A stretch of 64,000 bases of DNA from Hymenobacter negativus (lineage in GTDB: Bacteria > Bacteroidota > Bacteroidia > Cytophagales > Hymenobacteraceae): positions 496,001-560,000 of the forward strand of contig NZ_JAGETZ010000004.1 of assembly GCF_017571495.1 (NCBI RefSeq), read 5' to 3'. This document shows positions 33,608 through 41,299 of the stretch, piece after piece. The notes under the pieces are model-generated. The model did not search any database, was not told where the DNA came from, and was given only the letters and a program-made list of their open reading frames with translations. Made by a program: the position numbers and the translations under genes. Every line of letters begins with the position of its first letter. Position 1 is the stretch's first letter.

Positions 33608-34030
33608 ATGGTTCACTTCAGCCCCTACCTCTTCTTCATCGGCAACTGCCGCGAAGTCCTCAACTTCTACCAAAGCTGCCTCGGCGGCGAACTCAACCTG
33701 CAGCGGTTCGGCGACTCGCCCGCGGCAGCGCACATGCCGGCCGAAGCGCAGGATAAAATCATGCACGGCACCCTCACCACCACCGATTTTATCATCATGG
33801 GCGCTGATACCGGCCGCATGGGCGGGTCCTACACCGTGGGCAACAACGTGAGAATGAGCCTGCACTTCGACAACGATGCCGAACTTGAGGAAACCTTTGC
33901 CCGACTGAGCGATGGCGGTCAGGTCGTTGACGCGCTGGCCGATATGCCTTGGGGCGGGCGATTTGGCACACTCACCGACCGGTTCGGCATCAATTGGCTC
34001 TTCAATTTTCAGAAATCTACCAGCGAATAA
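33608..34030 (+). CDS. PhnB-type VOC family protein
   Basis: 140 residues of the PhnB/3-demethylubiquinone-methyltransferase-like VOC group: SPYLFFIGNCREVLNFYQSCLGG start, IMHGTLTT in the middle and a WGGRFGTLTDRFGINWLFNF end. The fold is two beta-alpha-beta-beta-beta units; the substrate is not known and a metal need not be bound. 21 bases upstream of the DHFR-like gene, so probably in the same operon. Confidence 0.88.
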   Translation: MVHFSPYLFFIGNCREVLNFYQSCLGGELNLQRFGDSPAAAHMPAEAQDKIMHGTLTTTDFIIMGADTGRMGGSYTVGNNVRMSLHFDNDAELEETFARLSDGGQVVDALADMPWGGRFGTLTDRFGINWLFNFQKSTSE

Positions 34031-34051
34031 GCCCTTTTTAGCTGCTGTATT

Positions 34052-34588
34052 ATGTGCAAAGTAGTTGCCGCCGAATACCTATCTCTTGATGGCGTGATGG
34101 AGAATCCCGCCTGGACCACCCCCTATTTCAACGACGAACTGGGCGAGTTTCAAAGCGAGCTGATGCAGACCGCCGACGCCCTGCTACTGGGCCGCGTGAC
34201 CTACGAAGCCTTTGCCAGCGCCTGGCCCAACATGCCCGACGCCCCCGGCGCCACCATCATGAACAGCCTGCCCAAGCATGTGGCCTCCCACACGCTGCAA
34301 ACCGCTGAATGGAATGCCGAAATCATCCAAGGCGATGTGGCCGCTGCCGTGGCTAAGTTGAAACAGGAGCCTGGCCAAAATCTGTTGATTTACGGCAGTG
34401 GGCAGCTGGTTGAATACCTGCGTCAGCACCAGCTCATCGATACCTACCGCATCATGATTTTCCCGGTGGTATTAGGCAGCGGCAAGCGGCTGTTCACCGC
34501 CGAAATCGGTTCTGAGTTTAAGCTCACTAATACTGCGACAACCAGCACAGGCGTCGTTATCCTCACCTATAAGCGCGCCGGTTCCTGA
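34052..34588 (+). CDS. dihydrofolate reductase family protein (RibD C-terminal domain)
   Basis: 178 residues matching the RibD_C/DHFR-like fold: VAAEYLSLDGVMENPAWT at the start, LLLGRVTYEAFASAWP, a NADPH-binding region with IYGSGQLVEYLRQHQLID, and a final FPVVLGSGKRLF. These proteins are reductases of unknown substrate, common in stress-related runs with DoxX and VOC genes. The stop is 3 bases before the start of the DUF1801 gene. Confidence 0.88.
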   Translation: MCKVVAAEYLSLDGVMENPAWTTPYFNDELGEFQSELMQTADALLLGRVTYEAFASAWPNMPDAPGATIMNSLPKHVASHTLQTAEWNAEIIQGDVAAAVAKLKQEPGQNLLIYGSGQLVEYLRQHQLIDTYRIMIFPVVLGSGKRLFTAEIGSEFKLTNTATTSTGVVILTYKRAGS

Positions 34589-34591
34589 TTC

Positions 34592-34980
34592 ATGCCCGGA
34601 ACCACTCCGCCCAAATCCGCGCCGCCGCAAACCGTCGAGGAGTCCCCGCACCGCCTCAGCCACCATTGCGGGCGGTGGCTGAGGCGGTGCGGCAAAGCAT
34701 CCTGGTCACCGACCCTACCATTGGGGAACAGATTAAATGGAACTCGCCCAGCTTCTACTACACGGGCGAAATGCCACCCTTCGACCCGAAGGAATACCGA
34801 CGCGACATCGTTGTGATGAACCTACACCGAGGCTACCTGCTGCTGGTTTTCCCAACTGGTGCCGCCATTGCCCCCAATAGCCTGCTGGAGGAAAGCTACG
34901 CCGACCGCCGGCGGCTGGTAGCCATCCGTAACCTTGCCGGTGCGCAGGCCAAAGCCAACGGCCTGCAACAGATACTCTGA
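34592..34980 (+). pseudogene. DUF1801 protein gene, frameshifted near 34640-34665
   Basis: The ATG at 34592, 3 bases after the previous stop, starts MPGTTPPKSAPPQTVEE, the expected N-terminus of this family. After about 34640 that frame turns to nonsense (SPHRLSHHCGRW), while the conserved body continues in the frame one base back: AVRQSILVTDPTIGEQIKWNSPSFYYTGEMPPFDPKEYRRD to the stop at 34980. One base is therefore missing between the two parts. The junction is exactly where a perfect 19-base inverted repeat lies (34646-34664 / 34674-34692). A TTG start at 34666 could give a shortened product. It may be a sequencing error, but the repeat suggests a real rearrangement. Confidence 0.7.
34646..34692. 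repeat. perfect 19-base inverted repeat at the DUF1801 frameshift
   Basis: Arms 34646-34664 and 34674-34692 are perfect reverse complements (GGTGGCTGAGGCGGTGCGG right arm), with a nine-base loop ATTGCGGGC. The right arm encodes the conserved AVAEAVRQ; the left arm is not like the expected family sequence. Confidence 0.9.
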
Positions 34981-35289
34981 CAGTGGCTGCCATTGGCCAA
35001 CCGTAGAGCGGTTTCGGCAACAGTGGCTCGTAGCGCGAACTTTCCGTTCGCTTCTTGAAGCGACGCAGGGACGCGAACGGAAAGTTCGCGCTATGCCCAG
35101 CCGGCACATTGAGGCCTAAAGGACTCTAGCCTATTGTTTTCAAGTTATCATGCAGAGCGGGGCGACGCATCTTTACCGCGGCAGTAATCCAATCAACGGG
35201 ATTTACTACTGCGGTAAAGATGCGTCGCCCCGCTTTGCATGACGGGCTGTCTACTACCTAATAAGTACGATATTACGCTGCTGCGGGGG
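34981..35289. repeat. convergent gap with family B (B3) and family D (D1) palindromes
   Basis: B3 has perfect 21-base arms 35031-35051 and 35073-35093 (TAGCGCGAACTTTCCGTTCGC). D1 has long arms at 35149-35241 (CATGCAGAGCGGGGCGACGC ... GCGTCGCCCCGCTTTGCATG) with a few mismatches. No gene is recognised in the gap. Confidence 0.85.
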
Positions 35290-35883
35290 CTACTTCGCAG
35301 CTGCTACCACTACCCGCGTGTTGGCCGGCAGTGGAATCTCGCGGGCGGTTTCGAAAGTTCCGGCTTCGGGTGCGGTTTCCTCTACGCGGCGCTGCACGAT
35401 GCGCAGGCGGTGGCCGTCTACGCTCAGTACGGCCAAGTCCTGGCTGGTGCCAGTGGAGGCCGAGTAGCTGCGGAAGCCCATTAGCATGTCGCTTGGGAAA
35501 TTGGCGGCCTTGGCTTTGGCAGCGTCTACCACGTCGGGCTTGCTCATGAATTTGCCGAGGTCGATATCCAGCGGCTTGCGTCCCTGTAGCAGCAGGTGGG
35601 CACTGGTGCGCGGATGGCTGGGGTCGTCGGGGTCGGGAGTGGACTTGAAGCTGAACGACATTTTCATCGTTTCAGCTTCGGTCAGGGCTGGCGTGGTGGC
35701 GGTAGCGGTGGCCGCGCCTTCGGCGGGCGGCGGGGTGACAGCAGCCGTGGCCGAATCGGTGGAACTGGGGGCGGGCGTAACGGCCGCCTCGGGGGCAGCA
35801 GTGGGCGTGGAGGTAACGGGGGCCGTTTGGTTGCAGCCGGCTAGTAGCACTACCGCGCTCAACGCAACTATTTTACTATTCAT
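35290..35883 (-). CDS. putative lipoprotein with Pro/Ala/Thr-rich linker
   Basis: 197 residues. Signal peptide and lipobox VVLLAGC (Cys17) are clear. A low-complexity Pro/Ala/Thr linker (residues about 20-65) is followed by a compact domain (MKMSFSFKSTPDPDDPSHP ... VVVAAAK) with no family I recognise. Probably anchored to the inner or outer membrane and exposed in the periplasm. A TAATTTTG promoter box lies 41 bases upstream. Its 3' end faces the B3/D1 repeat gap. Confidence 0.7.
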   Translation of the reverse strand: MNSKIVALSAVVLLAGCNQTAPVTSTPTAAPEAAVTPAPSSTDSATAAVTPPPAEGAATATATTPALTEAETMKMSFSFKSTPDPDDPSHPRTSAHLLLQGRKPLDIDLGKFMSKPDVVDAAKAKAANFPSDMLMGFRSYSASTGTSQDLAVLSVDGHRLRIVQRRVEETAPEAGTFETAREIPLPANTRVVVAAAK

Positions 35884-36255
35884 GAGAAGCCAAATAAGGG
35901 GAGATTACGTCTGTAAGATTAAGCAAAATTATAGCGCTTCTTTCGTTGAAGCACCGCTATACCTACCCGATTTTCAATCGTTTCTGCATTGCTGTTTTCA
36001 AATAAACCCGTCGCTTGCGGCCTACCCAGTACAAATACCGGTTTTTATTGGAATTATATATAGTGGCATAATTTTAGCGGGCATAAAAGCGATTTCTTAT
36101 ATCATTATCGGCTAGTAGTTCAACGCATCAAGCACCATTGTCTACCTATTGTATACCAGCTTATTAAGCGAATAACCAGCCTTCGTTTTTGCTAATCAAT
36201 CGTTTTTTTTTCACTCATTTCCATTTTTCACCCTTTCACTTTTCCCCTCCTTTCT
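35884..36255. other. AT-rich intergenic region with promoters
   Basis: Contains the -7 box TAATTTTG (35924-35931, minus strand) for the lipoprotein and a long AT-rich, pyrimidine-rich leader before ATG 36256 (CATTTTTCACC ... CCCCTCCTTTCT). The last 20 bases are nearly repeated before the paralogue at 38181. No gene is seen. Confidence 0.55.
35924..35931 (-). promoter_or_regulatory. -7 box (TAATTTTG) for the lipoprotein gene
   Basis: TAnnTTTG match 41 bases before the lipoprotein ATG, in AT-rich sequence. Confidence 0.5.
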
Positions 36256-37911
36256 ATGTTTTCACGCCTACGTTTTCTCATCCTCCTGCTGTTCGGGCTC
36301 GGACTGGGCTTTGCCCGGCAGGCTCAGGCATCGCACGCTCAGGGCGGCAGCCTCACCTACACCTCGTTGGGCGGCAATAGCTACCGGGTCCGGGTCGATT
36401 TCTTTCGCGACTGCTCGGGCATTGCGGCTCCCACGTCCTTTACTCTTAACTGCACCACAGCCTGTGGTGCAGCTGGTACAACGGTTGTTCTGAACCAAGT
36501 CGGTGCCCCATTCATTGGTACGCCTTATAACTCGACTATTCAGCCGACGGCAGTATGCCCTTTGACTGGCAGTGCGCCAGCCAGCGCACCAGCCAACTTT
36601 GCGGCCTTTCGCTACGAGGGCACTGTGACGTTGACCCCCAATCAGTGGATTTTGGCGGCAGAAGAATCGGCTCGTCCCTCCGTTACCAATCTCAGTAACA
36701 GCGGAACCCTGCGGCTCGAAGCTACACTCGACAACCGCGGCCGCGTGAACAACTCGGTGGCCTACAGCAACCTGCCTACTTTCTTCGTGCCCTACAACCA
36801 GCCTAACCTGCTGCAAATTGGTGCTTTCGATGCGGACGGCGACTCGCTTTCGTATGCCCTGGACCGGCCTCTGGGTGGCTGCAATACCTATGAAACCTAT
36901 GCGACTTACCCCACTACGAGCTGCCAAACCGGACTTGACCCGCTTTGCAGCCGCCGCTTTATCAACTGCACTAGCCCTGCCAGCAATTACTCGCAGTCTC
37001 TGCCGATTTCTGTTGCCAACGACACCGTATATGAGAACGGTTCAACTACCCGACCGGCCTGCCCTGCTTCTGGCAACCTCGTGACGGCTACAATACAGCC
37101 CCGCTTCTATTTTTCGGCGCTACAGGGCAGTTTCAGCTTCACACCTAACCGCTACCTGCTCACGTCTTCGGCTTACGGAGACAACAAGTACGTGGTGGTA
37201 GTGAAAGTGACCGAGTGGCGCCGGGAGAACGGTGCCTACGTGGCCATTGGTACTACCCGCCGCGACATGCTCTGGATTGTGTACGACGGTGGCACGGCTG
37301 CCATACAGCCTCGGTTGTCGCCGACGGTGACGGTGCAGAATGGCTCGCAGACCAGCAGCCAAGCCCTGACGGCTCCCATTGCCGTACAGGCCGGCGAGCC
37401 CATCTCCGTCACCTTCTCGGCCACGACCACCGGCGCCACGCCCCTGGCCTTCACCCTGGAACAGAACACGGTGCCCGGTGCCGTCATCCAGCCCGGTGCC
37501 ACGCCCGGCACCGGCCGCCTCACTTTCACCCCGCCCTTGAGCCTGCCCAATGGCACCTACCGCGTGAGCGTGACCGTGACCGATGATGCTGCCCCTTTGC
37601 GCAATATTATTACCGTACCCGTCGCCTTCCGCGTGTACCGCACCGCCCTGGCTACTTACAATGCTGCTGCTTCGGCCCAGGTTTCGGCCTACCCCACGCC
37701 TTTCACCGAGCAGGTGCAGTTCCAGCTGCCCACGGCCGGCGTGCAGCAACTCACCGTCTGCGACAACCTGGGCCGCGTGGTGGCCCACCTCACCAGCCAG
37801 GTCGATGGCAAAGTGCAGTGGGCTCCCGGCGCCAACGTGCCCGCCGGCCTCTACTCGGCCCGCTCCGCCGATGGCAAGCTCTCCATCCGACTACTGCGCA
37901 GCGCTCAGTAA
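36256..37911 (+). CDS. secreted T9SS-sorted surface protein, paralogue 1
   Basis: 551 residues. A signal peptide (MFSRLRFLILLLFGLGLG ... QASHA) is followed by GGSLTYTSLGGNSYRVRVDFFRDCSG, the Bacteroidota surface-protein start, cysteine pairs and a DADGDSLSYALDRPL region. The C-terminal half has an Ig-like/cadherin-type strand set (VSVTVTDDAAPLRN) and a T9SS sorting domain ending LLRSAQ. Almost identical to the next gene over the first 55 and last 100 residues, but diverged in the middle, so a tandem duplicate with later conversion. Function unknown; a surface adhesin or gliding-associated protein is possible. A terminator follows. Confidence 0.85.
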   Translation: MFSRLRFLILLLFGLGLGFARQAQASHAQGGSLTYTSLGGNSYRVRVDFFRDCSGIAAPTSFTLNCTTACGAAGTTVVLNQVGAPFIGTPYNSTIQPTAVCPLTGSAPASAPANFAAFRYEGTVTLTPNQWILAAEESARPSVTNLSNSGTLRLEATLDNRGRVNNSVAYSNLPTFFVPYNQPNLLQIGAFDADGDSLSYALDRPLGGCNTYETYATYPTTSCQTGLDPLCSRRFINCTSPASNYSQSLPISVANDTVYENGSTTRPACPASGNLVTATIQPRFYFSALQGSFSFTPNRYLLTSSAYGDNKYVVVVKVTEWRRENGAYVAIGTTRRDMLWIVYDGGTAAIQPRLSPTVTVQNGSQTSSQALTAPIAVQAGEPISVTFSATTTGATPLAFTLEQNTVPGAVIQPGATPGTGRLTFTPPLSLPNGTYRVSVTVTDDAAPLRNIITVPVAFRVYRTALATYNAAASAQVSAYPTPFTEQVQFQLPTAGVQQLTVCDNLGRVVAHLTSQVDGKVQWAPGANVPAGLYSARSADGKLSIRLLRSAQ

Positions 37912-37937
37912 GTACCTTTTTGAGGATGCTATCATAC

Positions 37938-37969
37938 AAGACCCCGTCATTATATGGCGGGGTCTTTTT
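37938..37969. terminator. Rho-independent terminator between the T9SS paralogues
   Basis: AAGACCCCG / CGGGGTCTT stem with a 12-base loop and a T-run; 26 bases after the stop at 37911. Confidence 0.85.
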
Positions 37970-38180
37970 CTGCCAAAAAAATGATAAATAATTCATAGCG
38001 AACCCCATACTGGCACCATTTTGGTGGTTTTTGCTAAGGCAATAGTCAGGCGCTGGGACACAGTTTAAAAGATGGTGCTGATGCTAAAAATGCTGTTCTA
38101 CTGCTGCGCTTACGCACTTGCTGCTGGATTGATTTCTTCATTTGATTCTCTCTTTTGCTTCCACTTCTCCCCTCCTTTCT

Positions 38181-39824
38181 ATGTTTTCACGTTTACGTTT
38201 TCTTATCCTCTTTTTAGCCGGTCTGAGTCTAGGGTTTGCCCGGTCGGCTCGGGCCTCGCACGCGGTGGGTGGTAGCCTTACCTACACCTCGTTGGGCGGC
38301 AATAGCTACCGGGTCCGGGTCGACTTTTTCCGCGACTGCTCGGGCATTTTTCCTCCCTCCTCCCTCAACCTGAACTGCCAGACGGCATGTAGCAGTACGG
38401 GCACCACAACAACCCTAAATATGGTAGGGCAACCTTTTTATGGCTCACCCTATAGCTCTGCAGTTCAGCCCACTGCAGTGTGTGCGTTAATTGGGGGAGT
38501 GCCTACCGGGCCGGTCAACTTTGCTACTTATCACTACGAGGGTACTGTGACGTTAGCTCCCAACCAGTGGATACTGTCGATAGAAGAAGCAAGCCGTCCC
38601 TTAATCACTAATCTCAACTCAGCCGGCAACTTACGCCTTGAAGCCACGCTTGACAATCGGGGCCGCGTAAACAATTCGGTCACGTTCAGCAGCCAGCCCA
38701 CTATCTTTCTGCCCGTCAACCAGAACGCCCTGCTCCACATCGGAGCATTTGATGTGGATGGCGACTCGCTTTCCTACAGCCTGGAACGGCCCCTGAACGC
38801 CTGCAATAGCTACGAAACCTACACCACATATCCCGGCGTGGGCTGCACCCCAGCCATCGACCCGCGGTGTGGCACTCGTCTCATCAACTGCACCACTCCT
38901 TCAAGTGGATACACGCAGTTTTTGCCTATTGCGGTAAGTCAGGATACGGTATTTGAGAATGGGTCCATTATTCGCCCGGCATGCCCTCCGAATATTGTTG
39001 TGGCTACCACGCGCCCCCGCTTTGCTTTTTCCGCTTTGCAAGGCACCTTCAGCTTCACACCCAACCGCTACCTCGCCACACCGGCGACGGATGGAGACAA
39101 CAAGTACGTGGTGGTAGTGAAAGTGACCGAGTGGCGCCGCGAGAACGGCGCCTACGTGGCCATTGGCACCACCCGGCGCGACATGCTTTGGATTGTGTAT
39201 TCCAGTCCTACCGCCGCCACACCGGTTCTTTCTCCGGTGATGACCGTGCAGGATGGCTCCCAAACCACTACGAAGCCCCTGACGGCTCCCATCGCCGTGC
39301 TGGCCGGCGAGCCCATCTCCGTCAACTTCTCGGCCTTTATCCCCGGCACCACGCCGCTGGCCTTCACGCTGGAGCAGAACACGGTGCCCGGCGCTGTTAT
39401 CCAGGCGGGGGCAGCCGCTGGCATGGGCCGCCTCACTTTCACGCCGCCGCTGAGCCTGCCCAACGGCACCTACCGCGTGAGCGTGACCGTGACCGATGAT
39501 GCCTCGCCCCTGCGCAACCTCATCACAATTCCTGTCACGTTCCACGTGTACCGCACGGCTTTGGCTACTTACAACGCTGCCGCCTCGGCCCAGGTTTCGG
39601 CCTACCCCACGCCCTTCACCGAGCAGGTGCAGTTCCAGCTGCCCACGGCTGGCGTGCAGCAGCTCACCGTCTGCGACAACCTGGGCCGCGTGGTGGCCCA
39701 CCTCACCAGCCAGGTCGATGGCAAAGTGCAGTGGGCTCCCGGCGCCAACGTGCCCGCCGGCCTCTACTCGGCCCGCTCCGCCGATGGCAAGCTCTCCATC
39801 CGACTGCTGCGTAGCGCCCAATAA
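38181..39824 (+). CDS. secreted T9SS-sorted surface protein, paralogue 2
   Basis: 547 residues from ATG 38181 (the frame extension to 38142 lies in the leader shared with paralogue 1). Same architecture as the preceding gene: signal peptide, GGSLTYTSLGGNSYRVRVDFFRDCSG, diverged middle (DVDGDSLSYSLERPL), conserved VTVTDDASPLRN strands and an identical final 96 residues with the T9SS sorting domain. The upstream leader CCCCTCCTTTCT and the first ATG codons match paralogue 1. Product probably exported and attached to the surface. Confidence 0.85.
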   Translation: MFSRLRFLILFLAGLSLGFARSARASHAVGGSLTYTSLGGNSYRVRVDFFRDCSGIFPPSSLNLNCQTACSSTGTTTTLNMVGQPFYGSPYSSAVQPTAVCALIGGVPTGPVNFATYHYEGTVTLAPNQWILSIEEASRPLITNLNSAGNLRLEATLDNRGRVNNSVTFSSQPTIFLPVNQNALLHIGAFDVDGDSLSYSLERPLNACNSYETYTTYPGVGCTPAIDPRCGTRLINCTTPSSGYTQFLPIAVSQDTVFENGSIIRPACPPNIVVATTRPRFAFSALQGTFSFTPNRYLATPATDGDNKYVVVVKVTEWRRENGAYVAIGTTRRDMLWIVYSSPTAATPVLSPVMTVQDGSQTTTKPLTAPIAVLAGEPISVNFSAFIPGTTPLAFTLEQNTVPGAVIQAGAAAGMGRLTFTPPLSLPNGTYRVSVTVTDDASPLRNLITIPVTFHVYRTALATYNAAASAQVSAYPTPFTEQVQFQLPTAGVQQLTVCDNLGRVVAHLTSQVDGKVQWAPGANVPAGLYSARSADGKLSIRLLRSAQ

Positions 39825-39851
39825 GCGTAAAACAGCTAACTCGTTAAACAT

Positions 39852-39888
39852 AAAAAGGGCCCGCTACTATCATAGCGGGCCCTTTTTA
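39852..39888. terminator. Rho-independent terminator, bidirectional
   Basis: AAAAAGGGCCCGCTA / TAGCGGGCCCTTTTT, a 15-base stem with a 6-base loop, between the converging T9SS and YP-rich genes. Confidence 0.9.
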
Positions 39889-39912
39889 GAATAAAACCAA
39901 AGCGAAGAACTC

Positions 39913-40191
39913 TTACCAGCGGCGGCCGTGACCGTGCCCGCGATAGTAGTAAGGTCGGGGGGCGTAGTACACCGGACGTGGTGCATAATAAACCGGGCGC
40001 GGGGCCACAATAACGGGCGGCGGAGCGGGGTACACTACCACCGGGCGGGGTGGATAATAGTAGCGAGGGCCATAGTAAGCGCGCGGATAGTAGCCACCCG
40101 AGCCAATGGTTACAGAAACCTGCGCGTTGGCCGCGTGGCTGCCCAGCAGCAGAAACAGGCCCAGTGTCAGAAACATTGATTTGGTCCGCAT
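39913..40191 (-). CDS. small secreted Tyr/Pro-rich protein
   Basis: 92 residues with a signal peptide (GLFLLLGSHAANAQ). The mature part is almost only Tyr, Pro, Arg, Val and Gly in short repeats (RPVYYAPRPVYYAPRPYYYRG) with a His/Gly/Arg tail. Low complexity, no enzymatic motif; possibly an envelope or cell-wall-like structural peptide. On the minus strand, after the DUF4249 gene by 103 bases. Confidence 0.7.
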   Translation of the reverse strand: MRTKSMFLTLGLFLLLGSHAANAQVSVTIGSGGYYPRAYYGPRYYYPPRPVVVYPAPPPVIVAPRPVYYAPRPVYYAPRPYYYRGHGHGRRW

Positions 40192-40294
40192 AAGATTCGC
40201 GCCGGAGCGCGTCGTTTAGGTTAGGATGAAAAACCAGTTTTATGGGATTTGGACGAAAACATCGAATCCAGGTTTAATGGTTCGATAAGGAATT

Positions 40295-41287
40295 TTACGG
40301 AAGTGCGATGCGGTAGGTGACATCGGTGGCCCCACCAAACAAGCCGTAGCCGTTGCGCACATTGGAGGCCAGGGGTGCGGGCTCGGCAAAGGGGTTGCCG
40401 TCGCTGTCGTAATAACGGCGGCGCGAAAGGTAAAAGTCGTACGCCTCGCGTGTGATGCTGCTGACATAGACCTCGATATAGCCCGGCTCTGGGCAGTTGC
40501 TGCTGGGTGGATAGCAGGTGCTATAAAAGCTCACATCAGCTGTCAGACTGATGCGCTGGCCATTCACATCAGTATCGGCGAAGGGGTACAGGCTGTAGTT
40601 CTGCTGGGGGCTCGATAGCTGGAACTGGCCAATGTTGCCGGCGGTGTTGCTCTGGCTGTCGTAGTCCACTTGCACCGAGCTCCAGTTGCCGGGCTGGCCC
40701 TGCCGGTCGAGCAGGCGGGCGAAGGCCATGTAGTAATTGGCGGTACCAGGGTCGTCGCGCAGTACCACATTCAGGCGGCCCGTGTACTGGCCGGAATTGG
40801 GATTAGCAGCGGTTCGGGGCACGTAGCTGCCGCTCTCCACTACGGGCGGGGCGGGCAGCGTGAGGGTGCTTTCGGCCGTTTCGAGCCCGGGCAGCGTGGC
40901 ACGCAGGGTATAGGGCTGTCCCACCTGAGGCCGGAAGCCCAGCACCGGCCGGTAGTAGCCCGTAATGCCCGGATAGCCGTACTGCGGATTGCCGCCCGTG
41001 CTCACCGGTCGGTAGCGTTCCACTACGGTCCCGGCGGCATTGCGCAGCTCCACGGCGGCATCGGTGCGACCGGTTAATTGGCTGGTATCGAATACACGCT
41101 GGCTGTTGCTGATGTAGAGCTGTCGCGCATTGTACAGCTCTCCAAACGATGAATCCTGCGGCGTTGGGGTAAGATTATAGAGCAGGGCTACGCGGGGCGT
41201 GTGCGGTGGCTCGGGCAGGTCTACGGTGGTTTCGCAGTTGGCCAGGGCACTGGTGGCGAGCAGAGTGAGAAGGGTATTTATTTTCAT
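40295..41287 (-). CDS. DUF4249 lipoprotein, partner of a TonB receptor
   Basis: 330 residues with a lipobox (ALANC, Cys18). DUF4249 features: a start with LYNLTPTPQ, then Ig-like beta strands (VGQPYTLRATLPGLETAESTLTLPAPP) and a C-terminal FYLSRRRYYDSDGNPFAEPAPLASNVRNGYGLFGG signature. These lipoproteins are almost always encoded with a TonB-dependent receptor and probably cap or feed it. Here it starts 12 bases after the receptor gene, so they form one operon. Confidence 0.88.
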   Translation of the reverse strand: MKINTLLTLLATSALANCETTVDLPEPPHTPRVALLYNLTPTPQDSSFGELYNARQLYISNSQRVFDTSQLTGRTDAAVELRNAAGTVVERYRPVSTGGNPQYGYPGITGYYRPVLGFRPQVGQPYTLRATLPGLETAESTLTLPAPPVVESGSYVPRTAANPNSGQYTGRLNVVLRDDPGTANYYMAFARLLDRQGQPGNWSSVQVDYDSQSNTAGNIGQFQLSSPQQNYSLYPFADTDVNGQRISLTADVSFYSTCYPPSSNCPEPGYIEVYVSSITREAYDFYLSRRRYYDSDGNPFAEPAPLASNVRNGYGLFGGATDVTYRIALP

Positions 41288-41299
41288 GCTGACGATGCG

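Noticed and set aside
33448..33756. 102-codon frame across the DoxX-VOC gap
   Set aside because: It crosses a palindrome and then shadows the VOC gene in another frame.
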